Source: Arthrobacter sp. CAN_C5 (GTDB taxonomy: Bacteria > Actinomycetota > Actinomycetes > Actinomycetales > Micrococcaceae). Taken from it: a stretch of 64,000 nucleotides of DNA. A program made the translations under genes and the position numbers. The stretch lies in contig NZ_JAGGMZ010000001.1 of NCBI RefSeq assembly GCF_017875735.1, forward strand, positions 496,001-560,000. The letters are read 5' to 3'. Positions 8,748-17,668 of the stretch are shown here, piece after piece (position 1 is the first letter of the stretch; each line of letters starts with the position of its first letter). The notes under the pieces are model-generated. The model searched no databases, was not told where the DNA came from, and worked only from the letters and a program-made list of their open reading frames with translations.

Positions 8748-9812
8748 ATGGCCCCCACCCGCATGCGCGGTTTCGCCGCGGCAGCTACGGCCGCCGCAGC
8801 AATCCTGGCCCTATCCGCCTGCAGCACCGGTCCCGCCGATGGCGGTTCGGGTTCCGAAGCCCCCGAAGCGGCCGGCGCCGCAGATCAGTTCCCCGTCACG
8901 ATCGAACACGTGTACGGCGAGACAGTGATCGAGGAACTGCCCGAGCGGGTGGCCACCGTTGACTGGGTCAATGCGGATGTCGCCCTGGCGCTCGGCGTCG
9001 TGCCCGTTGGCATGCAGAGCGACGAATACGGCGGCAACGAGAACGCCTCTACGCCGTGGAAGGACGCCAAGCTGGAAGAGCTTGGTGCCGCGATCGGCAC
9101 GGAGAACGCTCCCGTGCAGTACTCGGAAGCTGATGGGTACGCGTTCGATGAGGTTGCAGCGACGAACCCCGACGTCATCCTGGCCGCCTACTCGGGGCTG
9201 ACACAGGAGGACTACGACACCCTGAGCGCCATCGCGCCGGTCGTCGCGTTCCCCGAGGTCGCCTACGGCACCCCGTGGCAGGAATCGACGCTCATCATCG
9301 GTGAAGCGCTCGGCCTGGCCGGTGAAGCTGAAGAATTGGTAGCCGAAACCGAAGAGACCGTTGCCAACGCTGCGGCCGACTACCCTGCGATCGTGGGCAA
9401 GACCTTCATCTATGGGAACCTCGAGCCCGCCAGCGCAGAAGGCGTCAGTATCTATACCGCCAATGACAACCGGCCCCGGTTCCTGGAGTCGATCGGTATG
9501 GTCCAGGCCGACGTCGTGACCGAAAACACTGAGGGTTCGGAAGAATTCTTCATCCCTTGGTCCGCAGAACGGGCCAACGAGCTGGAATCGGACATCTTCG
9601 TGACCTGGGTGCCCGACGAGTCCACGATCGAGGCCATCGGCGAGGACCCTTTGCTGAGCCAAATCCCGGCAGTGGAATCCGGCGCACTCGTTGCTGATCC
9701 CGACAACACCCTCACCCTGTCCATCTCGGCAGCCAACCCGTTGAGCCTGCCGTGGGCCCTGGACACCTTCCTCCCCATGCTGGATGAGGCGGCCCAGCAG
9801 GCGGAGGGCTAG
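8748..9812 (+). CDS. Iron-siderophore ABC transporter substrate-binding lipoprotein
   Basis: 354 residues. A signal peptide ends in the lipobox LSAC with Cys25 as the lipidated residue, followed by a low-complexity linker and a FecB/FhuD-like (TroA-fold) domain: the VTIEHVYGETVIEELPERVATVDW opening is typical of this class, as are the NPDVILAAYSGLTQEDY and FIYGNLEPASAEGVSIYTANDN stretches. It should bind a ferric siderophore outside the membrane. The start is ATG 8748, with GAGGAG six bases upstream; the longer open frame to 8712 lacks a site. No permease adjoins it. The matching FecCD permeases and ATPase lie at 26-29 kb, also behind a DtxR-like box. Confidence 0.9.
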   Translation: MAPTRMRGFAAAATAAAAILALSACSTGPADGGSGSEAPEAAGAADQFPVTIEHVYGETVIEELPERVATVDWVNADVALALGVVPVGMQSDEYGGNENASTPWKDAKLEELGAAIGTENAPVQYSEADGYAFDEVAATNPDVILAAYSGLTQEDYDTLSAIAPVVAFPEVAYGTPWQESTLIIGEALGLAGEAEELVAETEETVANAAADYPAIVGKTFIYGNLEPASAEGVSIYTANDNRPRFLESIGMVQADVVTENTEGSEEFFIPWSAERANELESDIFVTWVPDESTIEAIGEDPLLSQIPAVESGALVADPDNTLTLSISAANPLSLPWALDTFLPMLDEAAQQAEG

Positions 9813-9825
9813 GCTTCCCTCGCAC

Positions 9826-9887
9826 AAACGGCCCCCAGGGCAAGAATCGCCGGTTGCACTCGGCGGGCCTTGCCCTGGGGGCCGTTT
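9826..9887 (+). terminator. Strong rho-independent terminator
   Basis: Perfect 19-base arms at 9826-9844 and 9869-9887 enclose a 24-base loop; the 3' arm ends in GTTTCT. It closes the siderophore-binding protein transcript, 14 bases after its stop codon. Confidence 0.88.
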
Positions 9888-9990
9888 CTGTGGGTGCACC
9901 TGGTGTGGACGCGTCTCCAGTTGCTCGCAGGGGCATCCTCGGATGAAATAGGATCAGTCCACTTAGTTTTATCGACGATGGAGATGCACC

Positions 9991-10296
9991 ATGGCACAGC
10001 CGGACATTCAGGAACTGCAGGAAGCCACCGCCTGGGACGCCGACGGCGAAAAGCTGGGAGAGGTGTCGCAGGTCCACCTCGACGCCCGCACCGGCGAACC
10101 CGTATGGCTGACCGTGTCGCTGGGACTGTTCAACACCCGGGAGCATTTCTTCCCCTATCAGGGGGCGCTGCTCGACGGCGGCGACATCCACGTGGCGTAC
10201 ACCAAGGACAAGATCACCGATGCCCCGGACCTGGATGCGGCGTCGGAACTCACCGACGAGCAGATGGCTTCCCTGCGCGAGTACTACGGGATCTAG
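9991..10296 (+). CDS. PRC-barrel domain protein
   Basis: 101-residue soluble protein. Residues 12-75 (AWDADGEKLGEVSQVHLDAR, then GEPVWLTVSLG and FFPYQGALLDGGDIHVAYTK) show the short beta strands and glycine turns of a PRC-barrel, a fold found in ribosome maturation protein RimM and photosystem H subunits; free-standing actinobacterial copies have no known role. The acidic tail contains a single helix, DEQMASLREYYG. ATG 9991 follows GGAGATG at close spacing. Single-gene unit between two terminators. Confidence 0.8.
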   Translation: MAQPDIQELQEATAWDADGEKLGEVSQVHLDARTGEPVWLTVSLGLFNTREHFFPYQGALLDGGDIHVAYTKDKITDAPDLDAASELTDEQMASLREYYGI

Positions 10297-10330
10297 GGCC
10301 TGCGCCCGTCGCGGGCGTTGGTTAAGCCAG

Positions 10331-10403
10331 AAACGCGCCCACGGTCAATGGGAGATACCGGCCCTGTATGGTCCGCTATCGCCAGCTGACTGTGGGCGCG
10401 TTT
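10331..10403 (+). terminator. Long hairpin terminator
   Basis: 17-base arms at 10331-10347 and 10387-10403 pair with one G-T wobble and enclose a 39-base loop that itself holds a GGCC/GGTCC-type inner stem. The 3' arm ends in CGTTT. It follows the PRC-barrel gene by 34 bases. Confidence 0.75.
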
Positions 10404-10412
10404 GCGTGGTGA

Positions 10413-10472
10413 TGCTTTGTCACTCCGGGCTCTGGAAGTGAGTGCTTCATAACTCCGGGCTCTAGAAAAATT
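10413..10472. repeat. Imperfect 30-bp tandem duplication
   Basis: Units 10413-10442 and 10443-10472 agree at about 21 of 30 positions and share the exact core ACTCCGGGCTCT. The second unit covers the stop codon of the DUF6480 gene on the minus strand. Confidence 0.75.
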
Positions 10473-10695
10473 CGATCAGCCGGCCGACCACAAACAGGGC
10501 GATGCAGGCCACGAAGACCACGCCGATGCCGATCAACCACGGGAGCGGGTTATTGGACTTCGAGGTTCCCTCGTCATGACCCTGCGGTCCTACCGTTGAG
10601 GACTCGCCAGGAGGGGTCTCACCCGGTGGGACGCCGCCGCCCGGCTCAAGCCCGGTGACCTTGTCACCTTGTGGATCGGGATTCTCTCCAGTCAT
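10462..10695 (-). CDS. DUF6480 family small membrane protein
   Basis: 77 residues starting MTGENPDPQGDKVTGLEPGG, a Gly/Pro-rich segment (GGGVPPGETPPGESSTVG) and one C-terminal membrane span, PLPWLIGIGVVFVACIALFV. This layout is characteristic of the actinobacterial DUF6480 proteins, whose function is unknown. ATG 10695 follows AGGAGGAACTGC; the open frame running to 10851 has no start signal. It is followed on the same strand by nothing and preceded 10 bases upstream by another small gene, so the two probably share a transcript. Confidence 0.8.
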   Translation of the reverse strand: MTGENPDPQGDKVTGLEPGGGVPPGETPPGESSTVGPQGHDEGTSKSNNPLPWLIGIGVVFVACIALFVVGRLIEFF

Positions 10696-10705
10696 GCAGT
10701 TCCTC

Positions 10706-10972
10706 CTAGATTTCCCAATCAGACCTCTTGGGTGATGGGTCTTTTGTGTCACGCGGCGTCCAGGACATAGTGATATCCGCGCCCTCTTCTGTTTCACGAA
10801 CAAACAGGTGAAGGTCTTCACCGTAGAGGTTCTCATCCTCAACCACGTCACCCGCCTCGTGGGCCATTTCCACCAGCCGGCTGATGGCCACAGCCATGGC
10901 GCGGCCCCAGTCGTGGGGATGCTTGCTCGACGATTCCTCGGTTACAGAGAACTTTCTATCCATAGTTGCCAT
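10706..10972 (-). CDS. Small hypothetical protein (88 aa)
   Basis: Family not recognised. The start is ATG 10972, with AAGGAG five bases upstream. The product starts MATMDRKFSVTEESSSK, carries a helix WGRAMAVAISRLVEMAHEAG and ends in a strand-rich, acidic part (EDLHLFVRETEEGADITMSW). It is soluble, with no signal peptide and no cysteine. It lies just upstream of the DUF6480 gene on the same strand with a 10-base gap, which suggests co-transcription. Confidence 0.6.
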   Translation of the reverse strand: MATMDRKFSVTEESSSKHPHDWGRAMAVAISRLVEMAHEAGDVVEDENLYGEDLHLFVRETEEGADITMSWTPRDTKDPSPKRSDWEI

Positions 10973-11147
10973 TGTGCTCCTTAGGTCTCTGCAGCGGGAA
11001 CGCCAGCGGGGCAGCAAATTCATACCCCGCATCAAAGAATGGTAAGTCCCCTGTGCAGTTTCGGAATGATCCAACCCTAGCAGCACAGTCGTTAACATTG
11101 ACCTGGCAATTGCGGGCACCGTCTGCCGCCGTGATAGTCCAGTAGAT

Positions 11148-12162
11148 CTGTCTTCCTCCCCAGACGGGCCAAAGCCCCCATCCAGCACTGATGCCCCGCC
11201 CGCCGGCGAGGAGCGCAGCGCCCGGATTGCCGTCACGTTGTTTCCGCTCCTGATTCTTGCGGGCGGCGCGGTGGCTGTCCTGACCCCTGACACCTTCGCG
11301 GGGATGGGCCCCATGATCAACCCGCTGCTCGGGCTGATCATGTTCGGGATGGGGCTGACCCTCACCCCGCCGGACTTTTGCGCTGATCGCCAAACGCCCC
11401 ATCCCTGTCGCCATCGGGGTGGTGGCCCAGTTCATGATCATACCTCTGCTCGGCTGGCTGATCGCAGCCGCGCTGGGGTTGCCACCGGCGTTGGCGGCCG
11501 GAGTGATCCTGGTGGGATGCTGCCCCGGCGGTACTGCCTCCAACGTGGTCGCCTACCTGGCGAAGGGCGATGTTGCCCTGTCCGTGGCGATGACCTCGGT
11601 GTCGACCCTCATCGCACCCCTGTTCACCCCGGTGCTGGCGCTCTGGCTCGCCGGCCAGTACCTGCCGGTTGACGCCGGCTCCATGGCTTTTTCGATTGTG
11701 CAGATTGTTCTGCTTCCCGTCCTGCTGGGCCTGGTGGTGCGCCGCTTCCTGCCCGGGCTGGTCGCCAAGTGCCTTCCCGCGCTGCCCTGGCTGTCGGCCG
11801 GGGCGATCACCCTCGTCGTCATCGTGGTAGTCTCCGGCAGTGCTGGCATCATCTTCTCCGCCGGACTGCTGGTTTTGGTGGCCGTCGTCGCGCACAACGG
11901 CCTGGGGTACGCGCTGGGCTACAGCGCCGCCCGCCTCTTCAAACTTCCGGTCGCCTCCCGGCGGACGACGGCGATCGAGGTCGGCATGCAGAACTCCGGG
12001 CTCGCCGCTGGCCTCGCCCGCCAGTACCTGACCCCCGAGGCCGCGCTGCCTGGTGCCATCTTCTCCATCTGGCACAACGTCTCAGGGGCGATACTGGCCG
12101 CCTACTGGCGCCGTCGGGACGCGCGCAACGCTGCCCTGCGCGACGAGCAGCCCGTCGGGTAG
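11148..12162 (+). pseudogene. Bile acid:sodium symporter family (BASS) gene, frameshifted
   Basis: The first part reads GEERSARIAVTLFPLLILAG up to LTLTPPDF, then loses frame; the next frame continues exactly where the family does (ALIAKRPIPVAIGVVAQFMI and on to the C-terminus at 12162). One extra T in the TTTT run at 11376-11379 explains the break. There is also no ATG, GTG or TTG at the expected N-terminus: the codon where homologs would start is CTG at 11148; the first usable in-frame start is TTG 11238. The intact protein would be a nine-to-ten-span sodium-coupled organic acid importer. Either a decayed gene or a base-calling error. Confidence 0.85.
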
Positions 12163-12229
12163 CTGGTCCGTCGGCTAGCAGGTCAGAAAAGGAGCGACAC
12201 CGCAACACCCAGCCCCTACCCACGCGCTA

Positions 12230-13615
12230 CTACCCGGCGGCCTCGCGCCGCAGCGCTGCGCGCGCCGCGTCGCCGATGATGGCCGTGTACGTGGGGTAGG
12301 CGAACTTGACCCGGGCCAGCGTCGCCACATCGGTCCCCGCCGCCATCGCTGCTGCAACCGCCTGGATCACTTCGACGGCATTCTCGCCCACCGCATGCGC
12401 ACCCAGAATTAGCTCCCGATGCCTATCCACCACCAGTTTCAGGAACCCCTGTTCGCGGTCGTCGATGATCGGTCGTTCCACGTCCCCGTAGGGTACGACG
12501 ACGACAGCCGCCTCCCGGTCCCGCACCCGGGCCGCCTCCTCCGTGAGGCCCACCCCCGCGTAGTCAGGATCGGTGAAACCACCGGCGGGCAGCAGATGGT
12601 GTGGGGTGGTCCGCTGCGTCCCGAGCACGGCGTTCTCCGCAGCCGTCTCACCCTCGAACACGGCCGCCTGTACCAGCATGCTGGAGCCGTTCGCGTCGCC
12701 CGCCACGAAGATGTGCTCGACGTTGGTGCGCAGATACTCATCCACTGGGATCGCATTCCGGTGCGCCTCGACACCGGCAGCGGCCAGCCCCAGCGCTTCG
12801 GTGTTCGCGGGCCAGCCCGCCGCCATCACCACCGCGTCGAGCACTTCGATATGGTCGCCAGCGGCATTGCGCCAGTGCAGGTGCAGCGCGCCGTCGTCGT
12901 CCCTGATGATTTTCTCGATCCCGGCGATCCCCGTCTCCACCCGTACCCCCCGGTCCCGGAAGCCGTCGGTGACGGCGGCGGACACGTCCGCGTCTTCGGT
13001 GGTGAGGATCCGCGGCGCCAGGTCCAACAGCAGCACCTGGGTCCCGAGCGCATGGAAGATGGTGGCAAGCTGCGCACCCGTGTGACCGCCGCCGATGATG
13101 CCGAGGGTGCGCGGCAACGTCGGTAGGTCGAGCACCTCGGGCGGGAGTACCGCGTGCTCCGCGCCCGGGATGGGGAGCCTGCGTGCGTTGCCGCCCACAC
13201 CGAGGATCACCGAACCGGAGGTCACCGTCCGGCCATCGACGTCCAGAGCGTGCGGGCCCGTGAAGGAGGCGTCGCCGGTCAGCAGTTCGATGCCCAACCG
13301 GCGGGCGACGGCGTCGTAATCCTTCGCCGCGAGCACCCGGTCCACCGTCGACCGGACCCGCCGGACGATCTGCTGCCAGTCGACGGCCGGTTCGACGACG
13401 ACAATCCCGTAGTCGTAGGCGGTGCGCACCTCCCGGTAGAGCCGGGCCGTTTTCGCCAGGACCCTGGTGGGCACGCAGCCGGAGTTCACACAGGTGCCGC
13501 CGAGCCGCGCGCGCTCCACCACCGCCACCCGTGCGCCCAGCTCCGCCGCGCGCACGGCCGCGGCCATCCCCGCCGGGCCGGCCCCTACAATCAGGACGTC
13601 GAAGTCGTATTCCAT
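12230..13615 (-). CDS. Class I pyridine nucleotide-disulfide oxidoreductase (divergent)
   Basis: 461-residue flavoprotein. FAD-binding GAGPAG is at residues 11-16, the redox-active disulfide is intact (Cys42 and Cys47 in GGTCVNSGCVPT), the NAD(P)-binding GGGHTGAQLA lies near residue 175, and the second FAD motif (HIFVAGDANG) near 305. The C-terminal dimer domain has YPTYTAI where dihydrolipoyl dehydrogenase and glutathione reductase have HPT..E, so the usual His-Glu catalytic pair is absent. It is therefore probably not a true Lpd or mercuric reductase; the acceptor is unknown. ATG 13615 follows GGGAG; the longer frame to 13684 is unsupported. Confidence 0.88.
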   Translation of the reverse strand: MEYDFDVLIVGAGPAGMAAAVRAAELGARVAVVERARLGGTCVNSGCVPTRVLAKTARLYREVRTAYDYGIVVVEPAVDWQQIVRRVRSTVDRVLAAKDYDAVARRLGIELLTGDASFTGPHALDVDGRTVTSGSVILGVGGNARRLPIPGAEHAVLPPEVLDLPTLPRTLGIIGGGHTGAQLATIFHALGTQVLLLDLAPRILTTEDADVSAAVTDGFRDRGVRVETGIAGIEKIIRDDDGALHLHWRNAAGDHIEVLDAVVMAAGWPANTEALGLAAAGVEAHRNAIPVDEYLRTNVEHIFVAGDANGSSMLVQAAVFEGETAAENAVLGTQRTTPHHLLPAGGFTDPDYAGVGLTEEAARVRDREAAVVVVPYGDVERPIIDDREQGFLKLVVDRHRELILGAHAVGENAVEVIQAVAAAMAAGTDVATLARVKFAYPTYTAIIGDAARAALRREAAG

Positions 13616-13717
13616 GAGTTGCTCCCGGTGAGAAGTTGGACAGGTGTGCAGTACTGCTTCCTGTATAGCGCCAAACCGCTCCAAACTCCCGTCCTGATGC
13701 CCGACTTAGGTAACCTC

Positions 13718-14545
13718 ATGGGTATGACTACCCAGCCGGCCGCGTTACGTCAGACACAAAAGACCGCTGCGAACCTTATTCCGGCGGTGCTGGTCGCGGC
13801 CTCGGGATTTGCCATGTTCGGACTGGATCAGCGGTGGTTGGGCTACCTGCTCCTCGCCGCGGCGTTGGTGTCAGCGTTCTTCATTGGACGGCAGCTGTTC
13901 AAGGATCTGGGCCTGCTGGCGCTGGGCCTGGTGATCATGTCCCTGGTGCCGATCACCACTGACATCAGCTTCAGCCACATGCTGATCATGGGCACGGCCA
14001 TGTTCTTCGCCGTGGGTCTCCCATATTCGATTTCCCGGTTCGTGTTCAAGGACCACGCCATCAGGTTCCCGGTGCTCACCGGCCAGAAGTGGACCCGCAC
14101 CGAACGCTGGTACCTGGCCGCCGTCGTCGTCATGGGCTATCTCCTGCTGCCCGTCTATATGATTCCCACCGGCGTGTACGAGAACTGGCCGGCAGCATCA
14201 GACGGCAGCACGGTGGCGCGGTTGTTCCTCGGTACCAACGTCCTGGGGATCTGGGATGAGCTGTTCTTTATCTGCACCGCCTTCACCCTGCTGCGCCGGC
14301 ACCTCGCCGACTGGCAGGCCAACATGCTGCAGGCGGTATTGTTCACCTCGTTCCTCTGGGAGCTGGGTTTCCATGCGTGGGGCCCGCTGCTGATCTACCC
14401 CTTCGCCCTGGTACAGGGATGGATCTTCAAGAAAACCCAGTCCCTGAGCTATGTGGTGGCGGTGCACCTGCTCTTCGACTTCGTGCTTTTCCTGGTGCTG
14501 ATTCACGCCCACAACCGGGAATGGTTCGACATCTTCCTGTACTGA
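13718..14545 (+). CDS. CPBP (CAAX protease/bacteriocin-processing) family membrane protein
   Basis: 275 residues with about eight membrane spans. The C-terminal half carries degenerate CPBP motifs: WDELFFICTAFTLLRR at 179-194 (D180-E181 in place of the usual EE, with the trailing Arg pair), WELGFH at 214-219 and VAVHLLFDF at 248-256 (H250 and D254). In active members these residues form the intramembrane metalloprotease site, so activity is plausible but not certain. ATG 13718 is chosen for the AGG seven bases upstream; ATG 13724 is possible. Divergent from the disulfide reductase gene. Confidence 0.8.
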   Translation: MGMTTQPAALRQTQKTAANLIPAVLVAASGFAMFGLDQRWLGYLLLAAALVSAFFIGRQLFKDLGLLALGLVIMSLVPITTDISFSHMLIMGTAMFFAVGLPYSISRFVFKDHAIRFPVLTGQKWTRTERWYLAAVVVMGYLLLPVYMIPTGVYENWPAASDGSTVARLFLGTNVLGIWDELFFICTAFTLLRRHLADWQANMLQAVLFTSFLWELGFHAWGPLLIYPFALVQGWIFKKTQSLSYVVAVHLLFDFVLFLVLIHAHNREWFDIFLY

Positions 14546-14693
14546 TTCCGTCGACTGTTCAGCTGCCCGGTTCCTCCGGTGTGTTACTCGAGTGGGCAGT
14601 GGCCTCGTTTGTGACGCGCTCGCGGTGAGAGCCTCCCCACAGTTCCGCGGCCCGGCTGGACAGGCACCCGCACACATCTGAGACCGTGAGGTC

Positions 14694-15746
14694 ATGGACG
14701 AACTACTAAACACCCTGGCGCCGGTCGCCGCCGTCGTGGGAGCACTGCTCGCGGCAGTCATTCTGGCGTCGCTGCTGCGCCGGATCGCCGCACGGACCCT
14801 GCGCAAAGTCCCAGCCATCCAGGGGGCGTCCCGACGGGCGCTGAACCCGGTGCGGCTGGTGCTCGCGATTGTTGGGGTGCGCGTAGCCCTCGGGGTGACC
14901 GCCGGCAACACGGCGTGGTTCCCGCCCGTCGATTACGCGCTGGTGCTGGCCCTGATCGGGGCGGTGGCATGGCTGATCGTCTCGCTCCTGCTCGTGGTGG
15001 AGGCCGTCGCGCTGCGGAAGTATGGGAAGGACACAGCCGACCACGGGCGCATGCGCCGCCTCAAGACTCAGATCATGCTGGCCCGCCGGCTGGGCGTGGC
15101 AGCGGTGATCACGCTCGCGCTGGCCAGTGTGCTGCTCACCATCCCGGAGGTGCGGGCGCTCGGCGCGGGCATCCTGGCCTCAGCCGGACTGATCTCGATC
15201 GTCGCTGGCCTCGCCGTGCAGAGCTCACTCGCCAACGTGTTCGCCGGGGTGCAGCTGGCCTTCACCGACGCCCTGCGCATCGACGACACGGTCTTCGTGG
15301 AGGACCAGTTGGGCACCGTCGAGGAAATCACCATGACCTACGTGGTGGTCAAGGTCTGGGATGACCGACGGATCATCCTGCCGTCCACCTACTTCACCAC
15401 CACCCCGTTCGAGAACTGGACGCGGAGCCGCTCCGAGCTGCTGGGCACGGTTGACCTGGACCTCGACTGGCGGGTCCCCATCGAATCGATGCGGGCACAC
15501 CTCGTCGCCGTGCTCGACGAGACCACCCTGTGGGATGGGCGCACCAGCACCCTGCAGATCACGCAGGCCACTGACGGGATGGTGCGAGCCAGGGTCCTGG
15601 TCAGCGCTGCCGATAACGACGCCCTGTGGGACCTGAAGTGCCTGATCCGCGAGTCAATGGTGGTGTTCCTGCAGACGCACCACCGCGAGGCGTTGCCGCG
15701 GCAGCGCTGGGAAGCGGTCCACTCGGAGGCAGCCCTCACCGACTGA
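14694..15746 (+). CDS. MscS-family mechanosensitive ion channel
   Basis: 350 residues. Four to five membrane spans fill residues 1-190, the last being the pore-lining helix (GILASAGLISIVAGLAVQSS, Gly/Ala-rich) followed by the signature NVFAGVQLAFTDALRIDD that enters the beta domain; a soluble alpha/beta domain forms the C-terminus. It should open under membrane tension to release solutes at hypo-osmotic shock. ATG 14694 has GAGG only two bases upstream, which is close. Its stop lies seven bases from the stop of the convergent debranching-type enzyme. Confidence 0.9.
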   Translation: MDELLNTLAPVAAVVGALLAAVILASLLRRIAARTLRKVPAIQGASRRALNPVRLVLAIVGVRVALGVTAGNTAWFPPVDYALVLALIGAVAWLIVSLLLVVEAVALRKYGKDTADHGRMRRLKTQIMLARRLGVAAVITLALASVLLTIPEVRALGAGILASAGLISIVAGLAVQSSLANVFAGVQLAFTDALRIDDTVFVEDQLGTVEEITMTYVVVKVWDDRRIILPSTYFTTTPFENWTRSRSELLGTVDLDLDWRVPIESMRAHLVAVLDETTLWDGRTSTLQITQATDGMVRARVLVSAADNDALWDLKCLIRESMVVFLQTHHREALPRQRWEAVHSEAALTD

Positions 15747-15753
15747 CAGACGG

Positions 15754-17625
15754 TTAGGCGAAGCCGCCGAGCGCCGTCACGATTGGCACCGCCGACGCCG
15801 CTGCCCAGGCCTGCGGGCGGCAGGACGACGGGTACGGGACCGGCGGCCAGACATCGTCCGCGGAGTGTCCTGAGAACAGTTCCGGAAGCCGCCAGTCGAA
15901 GCCTTCGGCCGCACGGAGCAGCCCGGTCGCCAGGGTGCGTGCGTCCTCGGCGAAACCATCCTTGACCAGGCCGCTGATGATCATCCCGGTATCGTGGCTC
16001 CACACCGATCCCGCGTGGTAGCGGGTGGGCCAGAAGCCGCCGTTGGTGGTGGAGACGGTGCGGATGCCGTAGCCCGAGAACATGGTGGGATCCATCAGGC
16101 GGCGGACCACGGCTGCCTGCTCTTCGATGTTCAGGATGCCAGTGCCGAGCAGGTGTCCCATGTTGCTGGTCACGCCGTCGACCGGGCGCTTGGCCGCGTC
16201 CAGGGCGATGGCCGGGTAGGGCCCCAGCTCGTCGCTGCACCAGAATGCTTCTCGGAACCGCAGCTCCAGCTTGGTGGCGTAGTCACGCCAGTCGCCGGAG
16301 CCGGGTCGACCGAAGGCCTCGAGCAGCGCGGCACCGCCCATCGCTGCCTCGTAGGCGTAGGCCTGCACCTCCGCCAGCGCGATCGGCCCGTCGGCTAGTG
16401 CGCCGTCGTGCCAGCGGATGGAGTCCCCGGAATCCTTCCAGCCTTGGTTGGCGAGTCCGTGGCCGCTGGTGTCGAGGTACTCGAGGAACCCGTCGCCGTC
16501 GGAATCGCCATGGTCGCGCAACCAGACCAGCGCGGCCTCCAGATGGTCCAGAAGGGCCTCCACCTCAGCGGTGGGCAGTCCCGCCCGCCAGGCGTCGTGA
16601 AGCAGCGAGATCCAGAGAGGAGTGGCGTCGATGGTGCCGAAGTAGACCGGCGGCAGGGAGATCCCGGTGCCGTTCTCCTCGAACTGCAGCGTGCCGCGCC
16701 GCACCTCGTGCAGGATTTTGCCCGGCTGCTCGGCTGTCGCCGGATCCGTGCTGTCCCCCTGGCGGGAGGCCAAGGCGCGCAGGGTGCTACCTGCCAGGGC
16801 GGTGTCGAGCGGCAGCAGCATCCGTGCGGCGATCAGGGAATCGCGCCCAAACATGGTGAAGAACCAGGGAGCGCCGGCTGCCAGAAAGGTGTCCTTCGGT
16901 CGGTCAGCGGTAGCCATCCGCAGCCCGTTGAGGTCGGAAACCGACTGGCTGAGCAGGCTGTTCTGCCGTGGTTCGCTGAGCCGCGGAGACGCCAGAGGAG
17001 CAGTGCTCGGAGCCACCATGGGGGCCGCGGAGTCGGTCAGGGAGACCCGCCAGGGCAGGACGACGGAGCCGCCCGGCTCCACCTCGGTCACCCAGGTGAG
17101 GTTGATCCGGTTGCCGTTGTACTCGGTGCGCGCGCCGCCCGACTCCAGCGCGACCGTGGTGTCTGCGCCACGCCAGTTCCACTGCGGGCCAACGACTGTG
17201 ACGTCGGCCTGGGTGGCGGCGCCGGACTTCACCTTCTCCATCGGGGTGCTGTCGGCGACGAGGCGGCACTGCACTTCGAGGTGGGCCAGGAAGCTGTGCG
17301 CCGACTCGATTCTGATCTCCTCGCTGATGCCCTGGGCATCGGCGATCCGGGACCGGGTGAGGTACAGCAACGGGTCTGCGACGGGGGACTGGACCCGGAC
17401 GAAGTAGAGGTAGTCCACCCGGCTGGCTGATCGCACCTGGGTGGACACCCATTCGGGCTCTTCGCCGTTGACGGTCAGGATTGCCTGCTTGAGGACGCGG
17501 TCGTCGCCGCAGTGGATGCCCTGGGCACCATGGCCGCGAATCTGCCCATGTTCGTCAGCCCAGGCCTGGACCGGTGCACTGAAAACGCCGGTGAGGTTGT
17601 GCAGATAAGGCTGGCGGTAGGCCAC
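15754..17625 (-). CDS. Glycogen-debranching-type amylo-alpha-1,6-glucosidase family protein
   Basis: 623-residue cytoplasmic glycoside hydrolase-like protein. Residues 1-200 form the beta-rich N-terminal domain of glycogen debranching enzymes (starting HNLTGVFSAPVQAWADEHGQ), and residues 240-620 an (alpha/alpha)6 barrel with FFTMFGRDSLIAAR (255-268), the acidic motif GWKDSGD (395-401) expected to hold a catalytic acid, and HAGSVWSHDTGMI. It likely removes glucose from branched or short alpha-glucans. The start is GTG 17625 with AGGAG five bases upstream. It is divergent from the LacI regulator across a region with palindromic operators, so it is probably repressed by that regulator. Confidence 0.88.
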   Translation of the reverse strand: MAYRQPYLHNLTGVFSAPVQAWADEHGQIRGHGAQGIHCGDDRVLKQAILTVNGEEPEWVSTQVRSASRVDYLYFVRVQSPVADPLLYLTRSRIADAQGISEEIRIESAHSFLAHLEVQCRLVADSTPMEKVKSGAATQADVTVVGPQWNWRGADTTVALESGGARTEYNGNRINLTWVTEVEPGGSVVLPWRVSLTDSAAPMVAPSTAPLASPRLSEPRQNSLLSQSVSDLNGLRMATADRPKDTFLAAGAPWFFTMFGRDSLIAARMLLPLDTALAGSTLRALASRQGDSTDPATAEQPGKILHEVRRGTLQFEENGTGISLPPVYFGTIDATPLWISLLHDAWRAGLPTAEVEALLDHLEAALVWLRDHGDSDGDGFLEYLDTSGHGLANQGWKDSGDSIRWHDGALADGPIALAEVQAYAYEAAMGGAALLEAFGRPGSGDWRDYATKLELRFREAFWCSDELGPYPAIALDAAKRPVDGVTSNMGHLLGTGILNIEEQAAVVRRLMDPTMFSGYGIRTVSTTNGGFWPTRYHAGSVWSHDTGMIISGLVKDGFAEDARTLATGLLRAAEGFDWRLPELFSGHSADDVWPPVPYPSSCRPQAWAAASAVPIVTALGGFA

Positions 17626-17668
17626 ATGAACTCCTGGATAGTGGATGTTGTCGCCTTGACACTATCGT

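Noticed and set aside
11191-11237. ATG 11191 as start of the BASS gene
   Set aside because: It is out of frame with the conserved N-terminal sequence GEERSARIAVTLFP and would give an unrelated peptide.
13154-13717. Long N-terminal extension of the CPBP gene (open frame from 13154)
   Set aside because: The extension is antisense to the disulfide reductase gene and has shadow composition; the membrane protein starts naturally at 13718 or 13724.
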